This document shows, piece by piece, positions 1 to 7,742 of a stretch of DNA of 37,091 bases (positions are counted from its first letter, which is position 1; each line of letters starts with the position of its first letter). Source of the DNA: Lentimicrobium sp. (GTDB lineage: Bacteria; Bacteroidota; Bacteroidia; Bacteroidales; Lentimicrobiaceae). A program made the translations under genes and the position numbers. The notes under the pieces are model-generated. The model searched no databases and had not been told where the DNA came from. It saw nothing but the letters and a program-made list of their open reading frames with translations. Location: positions 1 to 37,091 of the forward strand of contig JAHYJC010000045.1 of NCBI GenBank assembly GCA_019429275.1, given 5' to 3'.

Positions 1-2
1 TC

Positions 3-1373
3 CGTAAGCTGGAAAAAGGGAAAGAACCCCTGAATATTCAACAGATAAATCCTGTGAAACTGGTTCAGGAAGTGATTTCTGATCTGGAATTAATGGCACA
101 GCAGCGCAACATCAATTGCCGGGTTGAAGCCACTGGAGAAGAAATGGTTTTCAAAACGGATGCCGATAAATTTCAACGGATTATTACAAATTTGATATCC
201 AATGCAATAAAGTACAATAAAGAAAACGGCTCAGTATGTGTTAAACTTGGTTGGAAAGGCAATTCACTGGCGGTTGAAGTGGAAGATGAAGGCGTAGGCA
301 TAAAAACCGAATATCAATCCAGGGTGTTTGAACCATTCGGAATTTCATCGGCCAGAAAGCGGGGAAGCTTTCCTGATTATCGCTCATCGGGAATCGGCCT
401 GGCAGTGACCAAAGGCCTGGTGGAGTTGCTGAAAGGCACCATATCACTTGAAAGTCAGCCTGATAAAGGCACTAAATTTACCTGTATTTTTCCTGATGTG
501 CATCGGGTAAATTCTCCACAACTGGTAAACGAGCCGGACGATTACCAAAACGGACCGGATTTTATAAATCAGGATGCCGGAGAAACAAAAATCAGTGATC
601 TTATTGCTGCTGAAGGGAGGCCTCTGCTACTGCTGGTAGATGACAATCCGGATATTCTGATATTGTTGCGTGATTTTCTACAGGCTGATTACAACATTAT
701 TTTTGCTGAAAATGGCTCAGAAGCTTTTCAGAAGATTCAAGCTGAAAAACCCGAATTGATTGTTTCGGATGTAATGATGCCTGAAATGGACGGCATAGAA
801 CTATGTAAAAGGCTGCGCGAAAATTTTGACACCAGTCACCTGCCCATCATCCTGCTGACTGCAAAAGCTGAGGTTGAAGATCGTATTGCCGGTCTTAAAG
901 CCGGAGCCGATTCTTACATTCCCAAGCCATTTCACCCCGATCACCTGAAAGTCCGCATTGAAAAACTCTTGCAATTTCGTACCAGTATTAAGAATCACTT
1001 TGGAAAGCCGGACGATAATCTTTCCCTGGTAAAAGAGATTCCTGATCCGTTTTTTCAGCATATGCTCAGTTTTATTGATGAAAACATCGACGATGAAACG
1101 CTTTCTTCTGAAAAGTTGTGCGACAAACTGGCCATCAGCAAATCCTCACTATACAATAAGACCAAATCGGTGTTGGGCACCACCCCACACAGCCTGATCA
1201 ACCAGCGACGCCTCAGCAAGGCTGCCATCCTGTTGAATACCACAACCATGACGGTGAGCGAAATCATTGACCAGACAGGCTTTGCCAGCCGCACACATTT
1301 TTATGATTTGTTCGGCAAGTCCTATGGTTTCTCGCCTTCGGAATACAGGAAAAAGGGGAAGACTGACAAGTGA
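3..1373 (+). CDS. Hybrid two-component histidine kinase/response regulator with AraC output (5' end outside window)
   Basis: The reading frame is open to the window edge, so the sensor and phosphoacceptor-His part lie upstream and the GTG at 54 is only an internal codon. Counting residues from that codon, a HATPase_c domain covers about 30-148 (N box around N50, G1 motif DEGVG at 78-81, G2 motif GIGLA at 113-117). A receiver domain follows at about 190-308 with acidic residues D197/D198, phosphoacceptor D239 in SDVMMPEMDG and K291. An AraC-type helix-turn-helix fills about 335-435. This order is that of Bacteroidota hybrid two-component systems, which sense a ligand and bind DNA in one polypeptide. 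The kinase signals at the membrane, and many such proteins control glycan loci. Its target here is unknown: the glycan locus starts about 2 kb downstream, beyond two unrelated units. Domain calls are secure; the regulatory link is inference. Confidence 0.93.
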   Translation, partial: RKLEKGKEPLNIQQINPVKLVQEVISDLELMAQQRNINCRVEATGEEMVFKTDADKFQRIITNLISNAIKYNKENGSVCVKLGWKGNSLAVEVEDEGVGIKTEYQSRVFEPFGISSARKRGSFPDYRSSGIGLAVTKGLVELLKGTISLESQPDKGTKFTCIFPDVHRVNSPQLVNEPDDYQNGPDFINQDAGETKISDLIAAEGRPLLLLVDDNPDILILLRDFLQADYNIIFAENGSEAFQKIQAEKPELIVSDVMMPEMDGIELCKRLRENFDTSHLPIILLTAKAEVEDRIAGLKAGADSYIPKPFHPDHLKVRIEKLLQFRTSIKNHFGKPDDNLSLVKEIPDPFFQHMLSFIDENIDDETLSSEKLCDKLAISKSSLYNKTKSVLGTTPHSLINQRRLSKAAILLNTTTMTVSEIIDQTGFASRTHFYDLFGKSYGFSPSEYRKKGKTDK

Positions 1374-1402
1374 AAAAGCCCATATTTAGTTTATTGCTTT
1401 TT
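1373..1402 (+). terminator. Weak hairpin between convergent genes
   Basis: A 7-bp inverted repeat (AAAAAGC at 1373-1379, GCTTTTT at 1396-1402) follows the stop of the regulator and precedes the end of the opposing gene. The loop is long (16 nt) and the stem is AT-rich, so this is only a candidate bidirectional terminator. Confidence 0.3.
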
Positions 1403-1447
1403 GATTGCAACAACTTTGAAGGTTACCGTATCTTCTATGATTAATAT

Positions 1448-2368
1448 CTATTCTGTCAACACAATTTTATTGTGGATAATCGAATTACCATCATGAAGAA
1501 ACAGAACATATATCCCGGCTGAGGTACCGGATAAATTGAATACATGTTTATTCAACCCCTGCTTAATATGCCAGGTATCTGACATTATCAGGTTACCGGA
1601 TACTCCCATTATCTTTACAAAAAGTTTTTTCTCAGTGTCAGCGTTTAGTGTAACAGTAAATATCCCTTCCGAAGGATTCGGATAAGTGAGGATTGTTTCA
1701 TTTGCAACTGGTCTTTCAACAATATCAACAGTTAAGTCACAGGTACTTCCATCCGGGAAAACCGGAACATGATTTTCAGCATAGCACTCAAATGAGTACC
1801 CATTATCAAACATTATATTCATAGGTGCATCTAACCCATTTTCATGTCCTATACCTTCAACGTACCAGGACGAGTTCAGACTTCCACCCGGATCAAAGAG
1901 ATTAAACTTTTTCAGGTATTTGCCGGCAATCAGAATAGTATCAACAGAGGCTATTATAACTGTCGGACTCCAGTTAATTATAGTTATTGGTAAAGTATCT
2001 CCGGCCTGCAGGCTAAAATCATAAAGCAGCTCATCATGACCGTCAAAAAATTTATAGGTGCGCGCAGAATCGGTACGGATAAATGCATAAAACTCATTTT
2101 CAAAAGGTGTTGATTGTGTTATTCCCTGATAGGTAAATGAATGCAACCCCGAGCTTAACAGTCGGCTGTAAACGTGTTCGCCGATTGTGGTATCACCTAC
2201 GATAAATACCCTGTAATCGGAAGAAGTACTGTAATTGCTTCCACCACTTGAGGCACTTACATAAAGTCTCCACTCCGACGTACTATCCATGGGAATTGGA
2301 TAATTCATCTGCGAAAAGCCCGAAAAGCTGATGAGCGCGGTTACGATTGAAAGGATGTTTTTTTTCAC
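1448..2368 (-). CDS. Secreted protein with T9SS C-terminal sorting domain, function unknown
   Basis: The GTG at 2368 is the preferred start because it places a clean signal peptide (KKNILSIVTALISFSGFSQ) at the N-terminus; the open frame runs on to a TTG at 2449 but that adds 27 residues without signal character. The mature part of about 200 residues has no motif I recognise. The last roughly 80 residues are a type A T9SS sorting domain: the YPNPSEGIF block, a beta-rich stretch, the GIYVLF block and a short basic tail (HNKIVLTE). This predicts export across the outer membrane and anchoring or release at the surface. It converges on the upstream regulator. The molecular role is unknown. Confidence 0.8.
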   Translation of the reverse strand: MKKNILSIVTALISFSGFSQMNYPIPMDSTSEWRLYVSASSGGSNYSTSSDYRVFIVGDTTIGEHVYSRLLSSGLHSFTYQGITQSTPFENEFYAFIRTDSARTYKFFDGHDELLYDFSLQAGDTLPITIINWSPTVIIASVDTILIAGKYLKKFNLFDPGGSLNSSWYVEGIGHENGLDAPMNIMFDNGYSFECYAENHVPVFPDGSTCDLTVDIVERPVANETILTYPNPSEGIFTVTLNADTEKKLFVKIMGVSGNLIMSDTWHIKQGLNKHVFNLSGTSAGIYVLFLHDGNSIIHNKIVLTE

Positions 2369-2590
2369 AGGGTTGAATGTTTTGGCGGTATTTAAGCTCG
2401 TTATGAAGGCAAACACATACGTACGCCGGTGGCAAGAGTAAAAATACAAATATCATCTTTCAAATATCATCCGACAAATGGAAATATTTTCAGAAGTGGG
2501 GAAGTCAGATAATAACATACTAATTTCCGGTATTTTCCAAAAAGAATGTTTTCAACTAGTCATGGCCCAGCTGATTGTAGGAGTATAATT

Positions 2591-2612
2591 AAAGCCGGAT
2601 TGCTCCGGCTTT
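2591..2612 (-). terminator. Hairpin terminator downstream of the toxin gene
   Basis: A perfect 9-bp stem (AAAGCCGGA at 2591-2599, TCCGGCTTT at 2604-2612) with a 4-nt loop lies 4 nt past the stop codon of the minus-strand toxin remnant. Both sides are T-rich on their own strand, so it may act in both directions. Confidence 0.7.
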
Positions 2613-2616
2613 TTCT

Positions 2617-2913
2617 TTATCTGTTTTCCCATATCCCGGGGTTACGGTTTGTATGCAATATGGCAGAAATGATTATGGTTTTGTTCTCTTCGTCAACTGT
2701 AAAGTGAATCATAAACGGGAACACGTTTAAAACTGCAATTCTGACACCATCATATCGGATATTTGAAGCTTTAGGGTTTTGACTGATTTAATGAACTTTT
2801 TCACGGACTTCCGCAGTAAACCTTTTGCCAGGTCCTTCTTGCTGCTTGTTATACCACTTTGCCGCTTCAAGGATATCTTCTTTTGCCAGGGGTAGGATTA
2901 TGGTTTTGTACAT
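2617..2913 (-). pseudogene. RelE/ParE-family toxin, interrupted by an in-frame TAA
   Basis: The minus strand from ATG at 2913 reads MYKTIILPLAKEDILEAAKW and continues in one frame for 98 codons to TAA at 2617. It ends with ILHTNRNPGIWENR, the usual end of type II RelE/ParE toxins, which are ribosome-dependent mRNA interferases or gyrase poisons. The frame is broken by a TAA at 2788-2790, after EVREKVH and before ISQNPKAS, where relatives have a charged residue; one base change would explain it. The start overlaps the antitoxin stop (TAATG at 2915-2911), so the two were translationally coupled. Without readthrough only about 41 residues would be made, and the toxin should be inactive. Confidence 0.85.
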
Positions 2914-3143
2914 TACAGTTCTTTTTCAATATCGTCCATAGCAGAATCAAAATCCATGGCAGAACCCGGGTTTTTCTTATAATCATCATGGCGCACCCTT
3001 ACCAGGCCTTTGTGCCATTCCGGAATGTCAATATCTTCCATTTCAATAACCTTGTATTTGCTTTTAAGATCGTTCCATTCATTAATCGGAATGAATACGC
3101 CAGTTGTTTGACCTTTGCTGTCGGATATATATTATAAGTTCAT
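2913..3143 (-). pseudogene. Antitoxin partner of the RelE-type toxin, TAA at codon 4
   Basis: The minus strand from ATG at 3143 reads MNL, then TAA at 3132-3134, then YISDSKGQTTGVFIPINEW and onward in the same frame to TAA at 2913. The 72-residue remainder, with an acidic C-terminus (DFDSAMDDIEKEL), resembles the small antitoxins paired with RelE toxins in Bacteroidota. Relatives as I know them begin with MNLQYISD-like sequences, so CAA to TAA is the likely lesion. Restarting inside the gene is conceivable (an in-frame ATG lies further down) but would lose the N-terminal half. The stop overlaps the toxin start by TAATG. Family assignment rests on operon context and general resemblance. Confidence 0.75.
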
Positions 3144-3519
3144 AGTCGTTTAAATTTAAGATGTGTAAACTTGCTGTGGTTGCAACATTCATGTGATAAA
3201 TGCAGCTACTTTGTTATACAAACATAGTGATAAAAATTTATTGGGTGAAAGGAATTGAGTTTGCAATTCAAAGCAAACCAAAAGTAAGTTACATCAGCTG
3301 ATTTTTTTATCCACGGATTACACGCCTGACTCGCCTGCTGCTTCACACGTCAGGGGATGACCGGAAACAGCATGAGGAATCTTAATTTACGGTAAAAAAT
3401 ATTATCCCCACATGGTGAATAACTCCGTGTTTACTGAAAATTCATTCCTTTTCCTCCATTTCCGGACTCCACCGTACAAGATTTGGAACCGGCCGGACAC
3501 GATTTTCCGCAATCGATTG
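3144..3519. other. Intergenic region without a recognised gene
   Basis: About 375 nt between the divergent antitoxin remnant and the GH130 gene. I see the candidate -7 box at 3219-3226 and no convincing ORF, RNA or repeat. Confidence 0.5.
3219..3226 (-). promoter_or_regulatory. Candidate -7 element for the toxin-antitoxin operon
   Basis: On the minus strand this is TATGTTTG, matching TAnnTTTG, about 75 nt upstream of the antitoxin ATG. No -33 TTG was found at the expected spacing. Confidence 0.3.
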
Positions 3520-3527
3520 TAATTTTG
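3520..3527 (+). promoter_or_regulatory. Candidate -7 element (TAATTTTG) for the GH130 operon
   Basis: TAATTTTG fits TAnnTTTG. Transcription would start near 3534, which argues against the GTG at 3533 or ATG at 3539 as translation start and favours ATG at 3635 with a leader of about 100 nt. No good -33 TTG was seen. Confidence 0.45.
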
Positions 3528-3634
3528 TTTTTGTGAATATGAATTTCCTGCAAAAATGCACGGAATCATTCAAAATCAGCATTTTTCGTTCCTTATTTTA
3601 TAGACCGTGCTTTTCACTTTATCCAGTCAGCCCT

Positions 3635-4681
3635 ATGGATCTTGCCAGACGTTTCCCTGAAAACCCATTATTTCGTCCGTCCGATCTGAAACCCGGAATT
3701 AAAGGAATGGAAATTACCTGCCTGTTAAACCCGGGCGTTTTCCGTTATGATGGTAAAATATGGCTGTTATTGCGCGTAGCTGAAAGGCCCAAACAGATTG
3801 AAGGGAAAATCAGTTTCCCCGTATATAATAGTAAAGGTGAGATTGAAATACTGAGTTTCGATAAAAATGACCCTGATCTGGATGCTTCGGATCCCAGGGT
3901 AATCAATTATAAAAAGAAGGATTATCTGACGACACTTTCCTATTTAAGACTTGTATGCAGTGAAAATGGGGTTAATTTTCATGAAGCGGAGGGATATCCG
4001 CCCATTTTTGGTAAAGGGGAGCTGGAGACTTTTGGCATTGAAGACTGTAGAGTAGCAACGATGGCAGAAGGATTCAGCCTCTCATTTACCGAAGTTTCTG
4101 AGTTTGGTGTAGGAGTTGGATTAATCCGTACCAAAGACTGGAAGAATTTTAGCCGCGAGGGCATGATTTTCCCTCCACACAATAAAGATTGTGCGATTTT
4201 CGAGGAAAAAATCAACGGAAAATATTACGCACTTCACCGTCCAAGCAGTCCCGAACTTGGAGGCAATTACATCTGGCTGGCCGAATCGCCCGACCTGATC
4301 CACTGGGGACAGCACAAGTGCATTGCAACGGTTCGCCCCGATAGCTGGGATTCAGCCAGGGTAGGGGCCGGTGGTGCGCCCATCCGCACCGAAAAAGGCT
4401 GGCTCGAGATTTACCACGGCGCCAATAAAGATAATCGTTATTGCCTGGGAGCATTGCTGCTCGATATCAACGATCCGTCAAAAGTACTTGCCCGCAGCGT
4501 TGAACCCATCATGGAGCCGACACAAACCTACGAACAGACCGGTTTCTTTGGCAATGTCGTCTTCACGAACGGTCATTATGTCGATGGGGATAAAATTACC
4601 ATTTACTATGGGGCCAGTGATGAGGTAATCTGTGGAGCAGCGTTATCGATAACACGGATTTTGGAAACTTTGAACAAATAA
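3635..4681 (+). CDS. GH130 family beta-mannoside phosphorylase/mannosidase-like enzyme
   Basis: 348 residues from ATG 3635 (MDLARRFPENPLFRP), a start that matches family N-termini; longer starts only add an unrelated 34-residue leader. There is no signal peptide, so it should act in the cytoplasm. Family signs are the five-bladed propeller pattern with LNPGVFRYDGKIWLLLRVAE at 31-50, GIEDCRV at 134-140 containing the likely acid Asp137, HRP at 201-203, VGAGGAPI at 243-250 with WLEIYHGAN, and GFFGNVVF near 303-310. Known GH130 members either phosphorolyse beta-1,4- or beta-1,2-mannosides to mannose 1-phosphate or hydrolyse beta-1,2-mannosides; which applies cannot be told here. The usual EDPR motif appears as EDCR. 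It is followed 52 nt later by an MFS transporter, fitting uptake and intracellular cleavage of an oligosaccharide. Confidence 0.88.
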   Translation: MDLARRFPENPLFRPSDLKPGIKGMEITCLLNPGVFRYDGKIWLLLRVAERPKQIEGKISFPVYNSKGEIEILSFDKNDPDLDASDPRVINYKKKDYLTTLSYLRLVCSENGVNFHEAEGYPPIFGKGELETFGIEDCRVATMAEGFSLSFTEVSEFGVGVGLIRTKDWKNFSREGMIFPPHNKDCAIFEEKINGKYYALHRPSSPELGGNYIWLAESPDLIHWGQHKCIATVRPDSWDSARVGAGGAPIRTEKGWLEIYHGANKDNRYCLGALLLDINDPSKVLARSVEPIMEPTQTYEQTGFFGNVVFTNGHYVDGDKITIYYGASDEVICGAALSITRILETLNK

Positions 4682-4733
4682 AACAAACTCAACAAAGTTT
4701 AATCAAGTATTCATATTTGATAAATAAAATCTA

Positions 4734-5981
4734 ATGAAGAACAAAATTTTGTCGGAGTTCCGTTTTTTCATGTCGATGCCCAGGGATATGCGCCTTGTGC
4801 TTGGCACAAACATGATTTATGCATTTGTATTACCTATTATCGATATTTTCGTCGGAGCCTACATTATGCGCAGCTCCAATAATCCATCCATGGTAGCGGT
4901 TTACCAGCTTTGCGTTTACACCGGGATACCCTTTACATTTTTGATTAACGGATTTTTACTGAATAAGATAAAGATATCTCGCTTATACAGCTTTGGAATG
5001 CTTTTAAGCGGTGTTTCCATGATTTTTATGATGACACTCAGCAATATAAGCATGGTTGGAGTATCCATATCCGGATTTATTATGGGTGCTTCATTTGGAT
5101 TTTTCTGGGCCAACCGCGATTTTCTGGCCCTTGATACTACAAACGATACAAACAGAAACTACTATTACGGTGTGGAGACATTCTTCTACACTTTAACATT
5201 TATCATTGTGCCTGCCGTTGTTGGCTGGTTCCTGATACAAAGTGGTAACCTGGGCTGGTTTGGTGGCAACGTTGTGGGTGCCTATAAGATTGTAACGGGG
5301 ATAGTGCTTCTGCTCACCATTCTGGCCAGCATAGTGATTCATCAGCATAGGTTTAATAATCCAAAGCAGAAAAAATTCCTGTACTTTCATTTCGACCCAC
5401 TATGGAGAAAGATGCTGGGGCTGGCCTCACTAAAGGGGATGGTTCAGGGATACCTTGTTACCGCACCCGCTATTTTAATCATGACTTTGGTTGGCAATGA
5501 GGGTGATTTAGGGACTATTCAAAGTGTCAGTGGGATACTTACGGCTTTCATACTCTATTTTCTGGGCAGGACAACAAAACCCAAACACCGGATCTACATT
5601 TTTGCCGCTGGTATGACTATTTTTCTTGTAGGTGCCCTGACCAACCAGATACTGTTCTCTGCCTTTGGTGTTATTGTTTTCGTTCTGTGTAAAGTTCTCT
5701 TCATGCCCTTGCACGATATTGCCTACTTCCCGATTCAGATGCAGGTAATCGATCTCTTATCGGAAAGGGAGAACCGTAGCAAATACGCATACATCTTCAA
5801 CCATGAGTTTGGACTGTACCTTGGACGATTCTTTGGACTCGTCCTGTTCATAGGCCTGGCTTTCTATGTTTCTAGGGATTTTGCGCTAAGGTATTCACTT
5901 GTGATTGTTGCGCTTATTCAGATGCTTTCAATCCCTCTTGCAAAAAACATTATGAAACATTCTTATCTGGAAGAAAAATGA
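4734..5981 (+). CDS. MFS-type sugar transporter, inner membrane
   Basis: 415 residues, strongly hydrophobic, with about 12 predicted membrane segments and a charged central loop (HQHRFNNPKQKKF, about residues 202-214) separating two halves, as in the major facilitator superfamily. The N-terminal segment contains an RDMRLVLGTNMIYAFVLPII helix. Placed between a cytoplasmic GH130 enzyme and a secreted glycosidase-like lipoprotein, it most likely carries short oligosaccharides from the periplasm into the cytoplasm. Its stop overlaps the start of the next gene (ATGA at 5978-5981), so the two are translationally coupled. The substrate is inferred from neighbours only. Confidence 0.85.
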   Translation: MKNKILSEFRFFMSMPRDMRLVLGTNMIYAFVLPIIDIFVGAYIMRSSNNPSMVAVYQLCVYTGIPFTFLINGFLLNKIKISRLYSFGMLLSGVSMIFMMTLSNISMVGVSISGFIMGASFGFFWANRDFLALDTTNDTNRNYYYGVETFFYTLTFIIVPAVVGWFLIQSGNLGWFGGNVVGAYKIVTGIVLLLTILASIVIHQHRFNNPKQKKFLYFHFDPLWRKMLGLASLKGMVQGYLVTAPAILIMTLVGNEGDLGTIQSVSGILTAFILYFLGRTTKPKHRIYIFAAGMTIFLVGALTNQILFSAFGVIVFVLCKVLFMPLHDIAYFPIQMQVIDLLSERENRSKYAYIFNHEFGLYLGRFFGLVLFIGLAFYVSRDFALRYSLVIVALIQMLSIPLAKNIMKHSYLEEK

Positions 5982-7699
5982 AAAGAGGAATTTATATCAT
6001 AACCGCACTGGCATTGCTAACAGGATTGTATTCCTGCAGAGAAAAGACCGGTGATCCGGTTGCCCAGACTTCTATTCCACGCATCGATCAGATGCCTGAA
6101 TTGCCGCAGCCCCTCAAAATTATCGATTGGAAACAAAAAGCACTACAATTCGACAGCCTGGCTTTTGATTTCAACAATACAGCTGCAATGGGCCCTTATA
6201 TCTGGTTAGACAGTTCAAAACGGAACATTGACCAGATAACGTTCGGTCTTTATACGGTGATTGGCGATGTGCGCCAGGGACCCAAAAAATACAAAGGCGA
6301 ATTCCACGAAGCGTTAACCACCCTTAACTCGCTGGTAAGCGCCGGATTGCTTGGCATTGACAAGACCAGGCAGCACGGGTTTAACTTCGTGAAAATGTCG
6401 CAGAATTACTTCAACAGCGACACAAAATGGAACATTGTGATGAACAATACCAACCCCGAAGTAGCGATGGCCGGAGGAGGTTATGGACGCGACTGGTGGT
6501 ACGATGTTTATCCGAATGTGCTTTATTACGGCGTGGCGGCCCTTTATCCCGATGTGGAAAACACTGAATTTATCCAGCACACGGTTGCTGAACAGTTTTA
6601 CAAAGCAGATTCGGTACTTCAGGGCAATTACGACTATTCTTATTTTGATTACGCGCAGATGAAGGGCAAGCGCAACCACATTCCCTGGCAACAGGATGTT
6701 GCCGGCGGACATGCTTATGTGCTCTATTCAGCCTATCAGAAATTTGGCGATGAACGTTACCTTGAAGGCGCAAAGAGTGCCACCGAAGCACTTGTAAACC
6801 AAAAGGAAAGCCGTTTTTACGAAATCCTGCTTCCGTTTGGCGCTTATACCGCTGCCCGTTTGAATGCCGAACAGGGAACCAATTACGATGTTACAAAATT
6901 ATTAAACCACACCTTTGACGGTTGCCAGTCGAAAGACGGCCGTTATGGGTGGGGTGTGATTGCCGAAAAATGGGGCGATTTTGATGTTTCGGGCATGCAG
7001 GGAAGCATTACCGATGGCGGCGGATACGGTTTCTTTATGAATTCTGTGGCTATGGCCTGGCCATTAGTTCCAATGGTAAAATATGAGCCTCAGTATGCAA
7101 AAGCAATCGGCAAATTTATGCTGAATGTGGTCAATGCTTCGCGGCTATTTTACCCCGATCAGGTTGAAGAAAAATACCAATGGTTGCCCGGTAAAAAGAA
7201 CATTACCAATGGCATTATCGGATACGAAGGCGTAAGAAAAACCGACGACATGAATAATCCTGCCCTTGTGGGTGTTTCACCGGTTTCCATTGGCGATGGT
7301 CCAAAATGGGTAGCCGGACAGCCGGAAGAAGCCATGTTCAGTCTTTACAGCACTTCCATTGCCGGGGTTTTTGGCGCCATTGTTCAGACCACCGATGTAG
7401 AAGGCATACTGTCATTGGATTGCAACATCACGGACTTTTACGCGGAAAACAAATACCCGGTTACCCTCTATTACAATCCCTGGTCAGAGGGAAAAACAGT
7501 GACTCTTTTATCGGAAAACAGGGTTGACCTGTTCGACATTGTCTCCAGAAAATACCTGTCGAAAGGGGGCATCAACGAAATCAGACTGGAGATTCCGGCA
7601 GGAGAAGCCATGGTTGTTTTTGTGCTTCCGGCTGGTGAAAAGTTAAAAACAAACGGATTGAAATTGATGGCCGGTGAAACGGTGATTGCATACAAATAA
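5978..7699 (+). CDS. Lipoprotein with (alpha/alpha)-barrel-like putative glycosidase domain
   Basis: 573 residues. A lipoprotein signal ends at Cys20 (LLTGLYSC); the residues after it (REKTGD) lack the acidic run seen in surface-exported lipoproteins, so it may face the periplasm. The rest is one long helical domain with aromatic/acidic blocks such as RDWWYDVYPNV, LPFGAYTAARLNAEQGTNY, KWGDFDVSGMQ, a Gly-rich ITDGGGYGFFMN, YAKAIGKFMLNVVNASRLFY and a final beta-rich IPAGEA segment. The helix pattern resembles (alpha/alpha)6 glycosidases, but I cannot assign a CAZy family. The same blocks recur in the 1038-residue protein at 15607-18723, so they are paralogues. It is coupled to the MFS gene by ATGA and lies 43 nt before SusC. 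Enzymatic activity is inference. Confidence 0.75.
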   Translation: MKRGIYIITALALLTGLYSCREKTGDPVAQTSIPRIDQMPELPQPLKIIDWKQKALQFDSLAFDFNNTAAMGPYIWLDSSKRNIDQITFGLYTVIGDVRQGPKKYKGEFHEALTTLNSLVSAGLLGIDKTRQHGFNFVKMSQNYFNSDTKWNIVMNNTNPEVAMAGGGYGRDWWYDVYPNVLYYGVAALYPDVENTEFIQHTVAEQFYKADSVLQGNYDYSYFDYAQMKGKRNHIPWQQDVAGGHAYVLYSAYQKFGDERYLEGAKSATEALVNQKESRFYEILLPFGAYTAARLNAEQGTNYDVTKLLNHTFDGCQSKDGRYGWGVIAEKWGDFDVSGMQGSITDGGGYGFFMNSVAMAWPLVPMVKYEPQYAKAIGKFMLNVVNASRLFYPDQVEEKYQWLPGKKNITNGIIGYEGVRKTDDMNNPALVGVSPVSIGDGPKWVAGQPEEAMFSLYSTSIAGVFGAIVQTTDVEGILSLDCNITDFYAENKYPVTLYYNPWSEGKTVTLLSENRVDLFDIVSRKYLSKGGINEIRLEIPAGEAMVVFVLPAGEKLKTNGLKLMAGETVIAYK

Positions 7700-7742
7700 A
7701 GTTAAGTGTCTCAGTATTGTGAAATCAAATAACCACGATAAT

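Noticed and set aside
2859-3137. Plus-strand ORF of 92 codons
   Set aside because: It is antisense to the toxin-antitoxin remnants, whose minus-strand translation is clearly family-like.
7686-7742. Earlier start for SusC
   Set aside because: It would overlap the previous gene and hide the signal peptide that begins at 7743.
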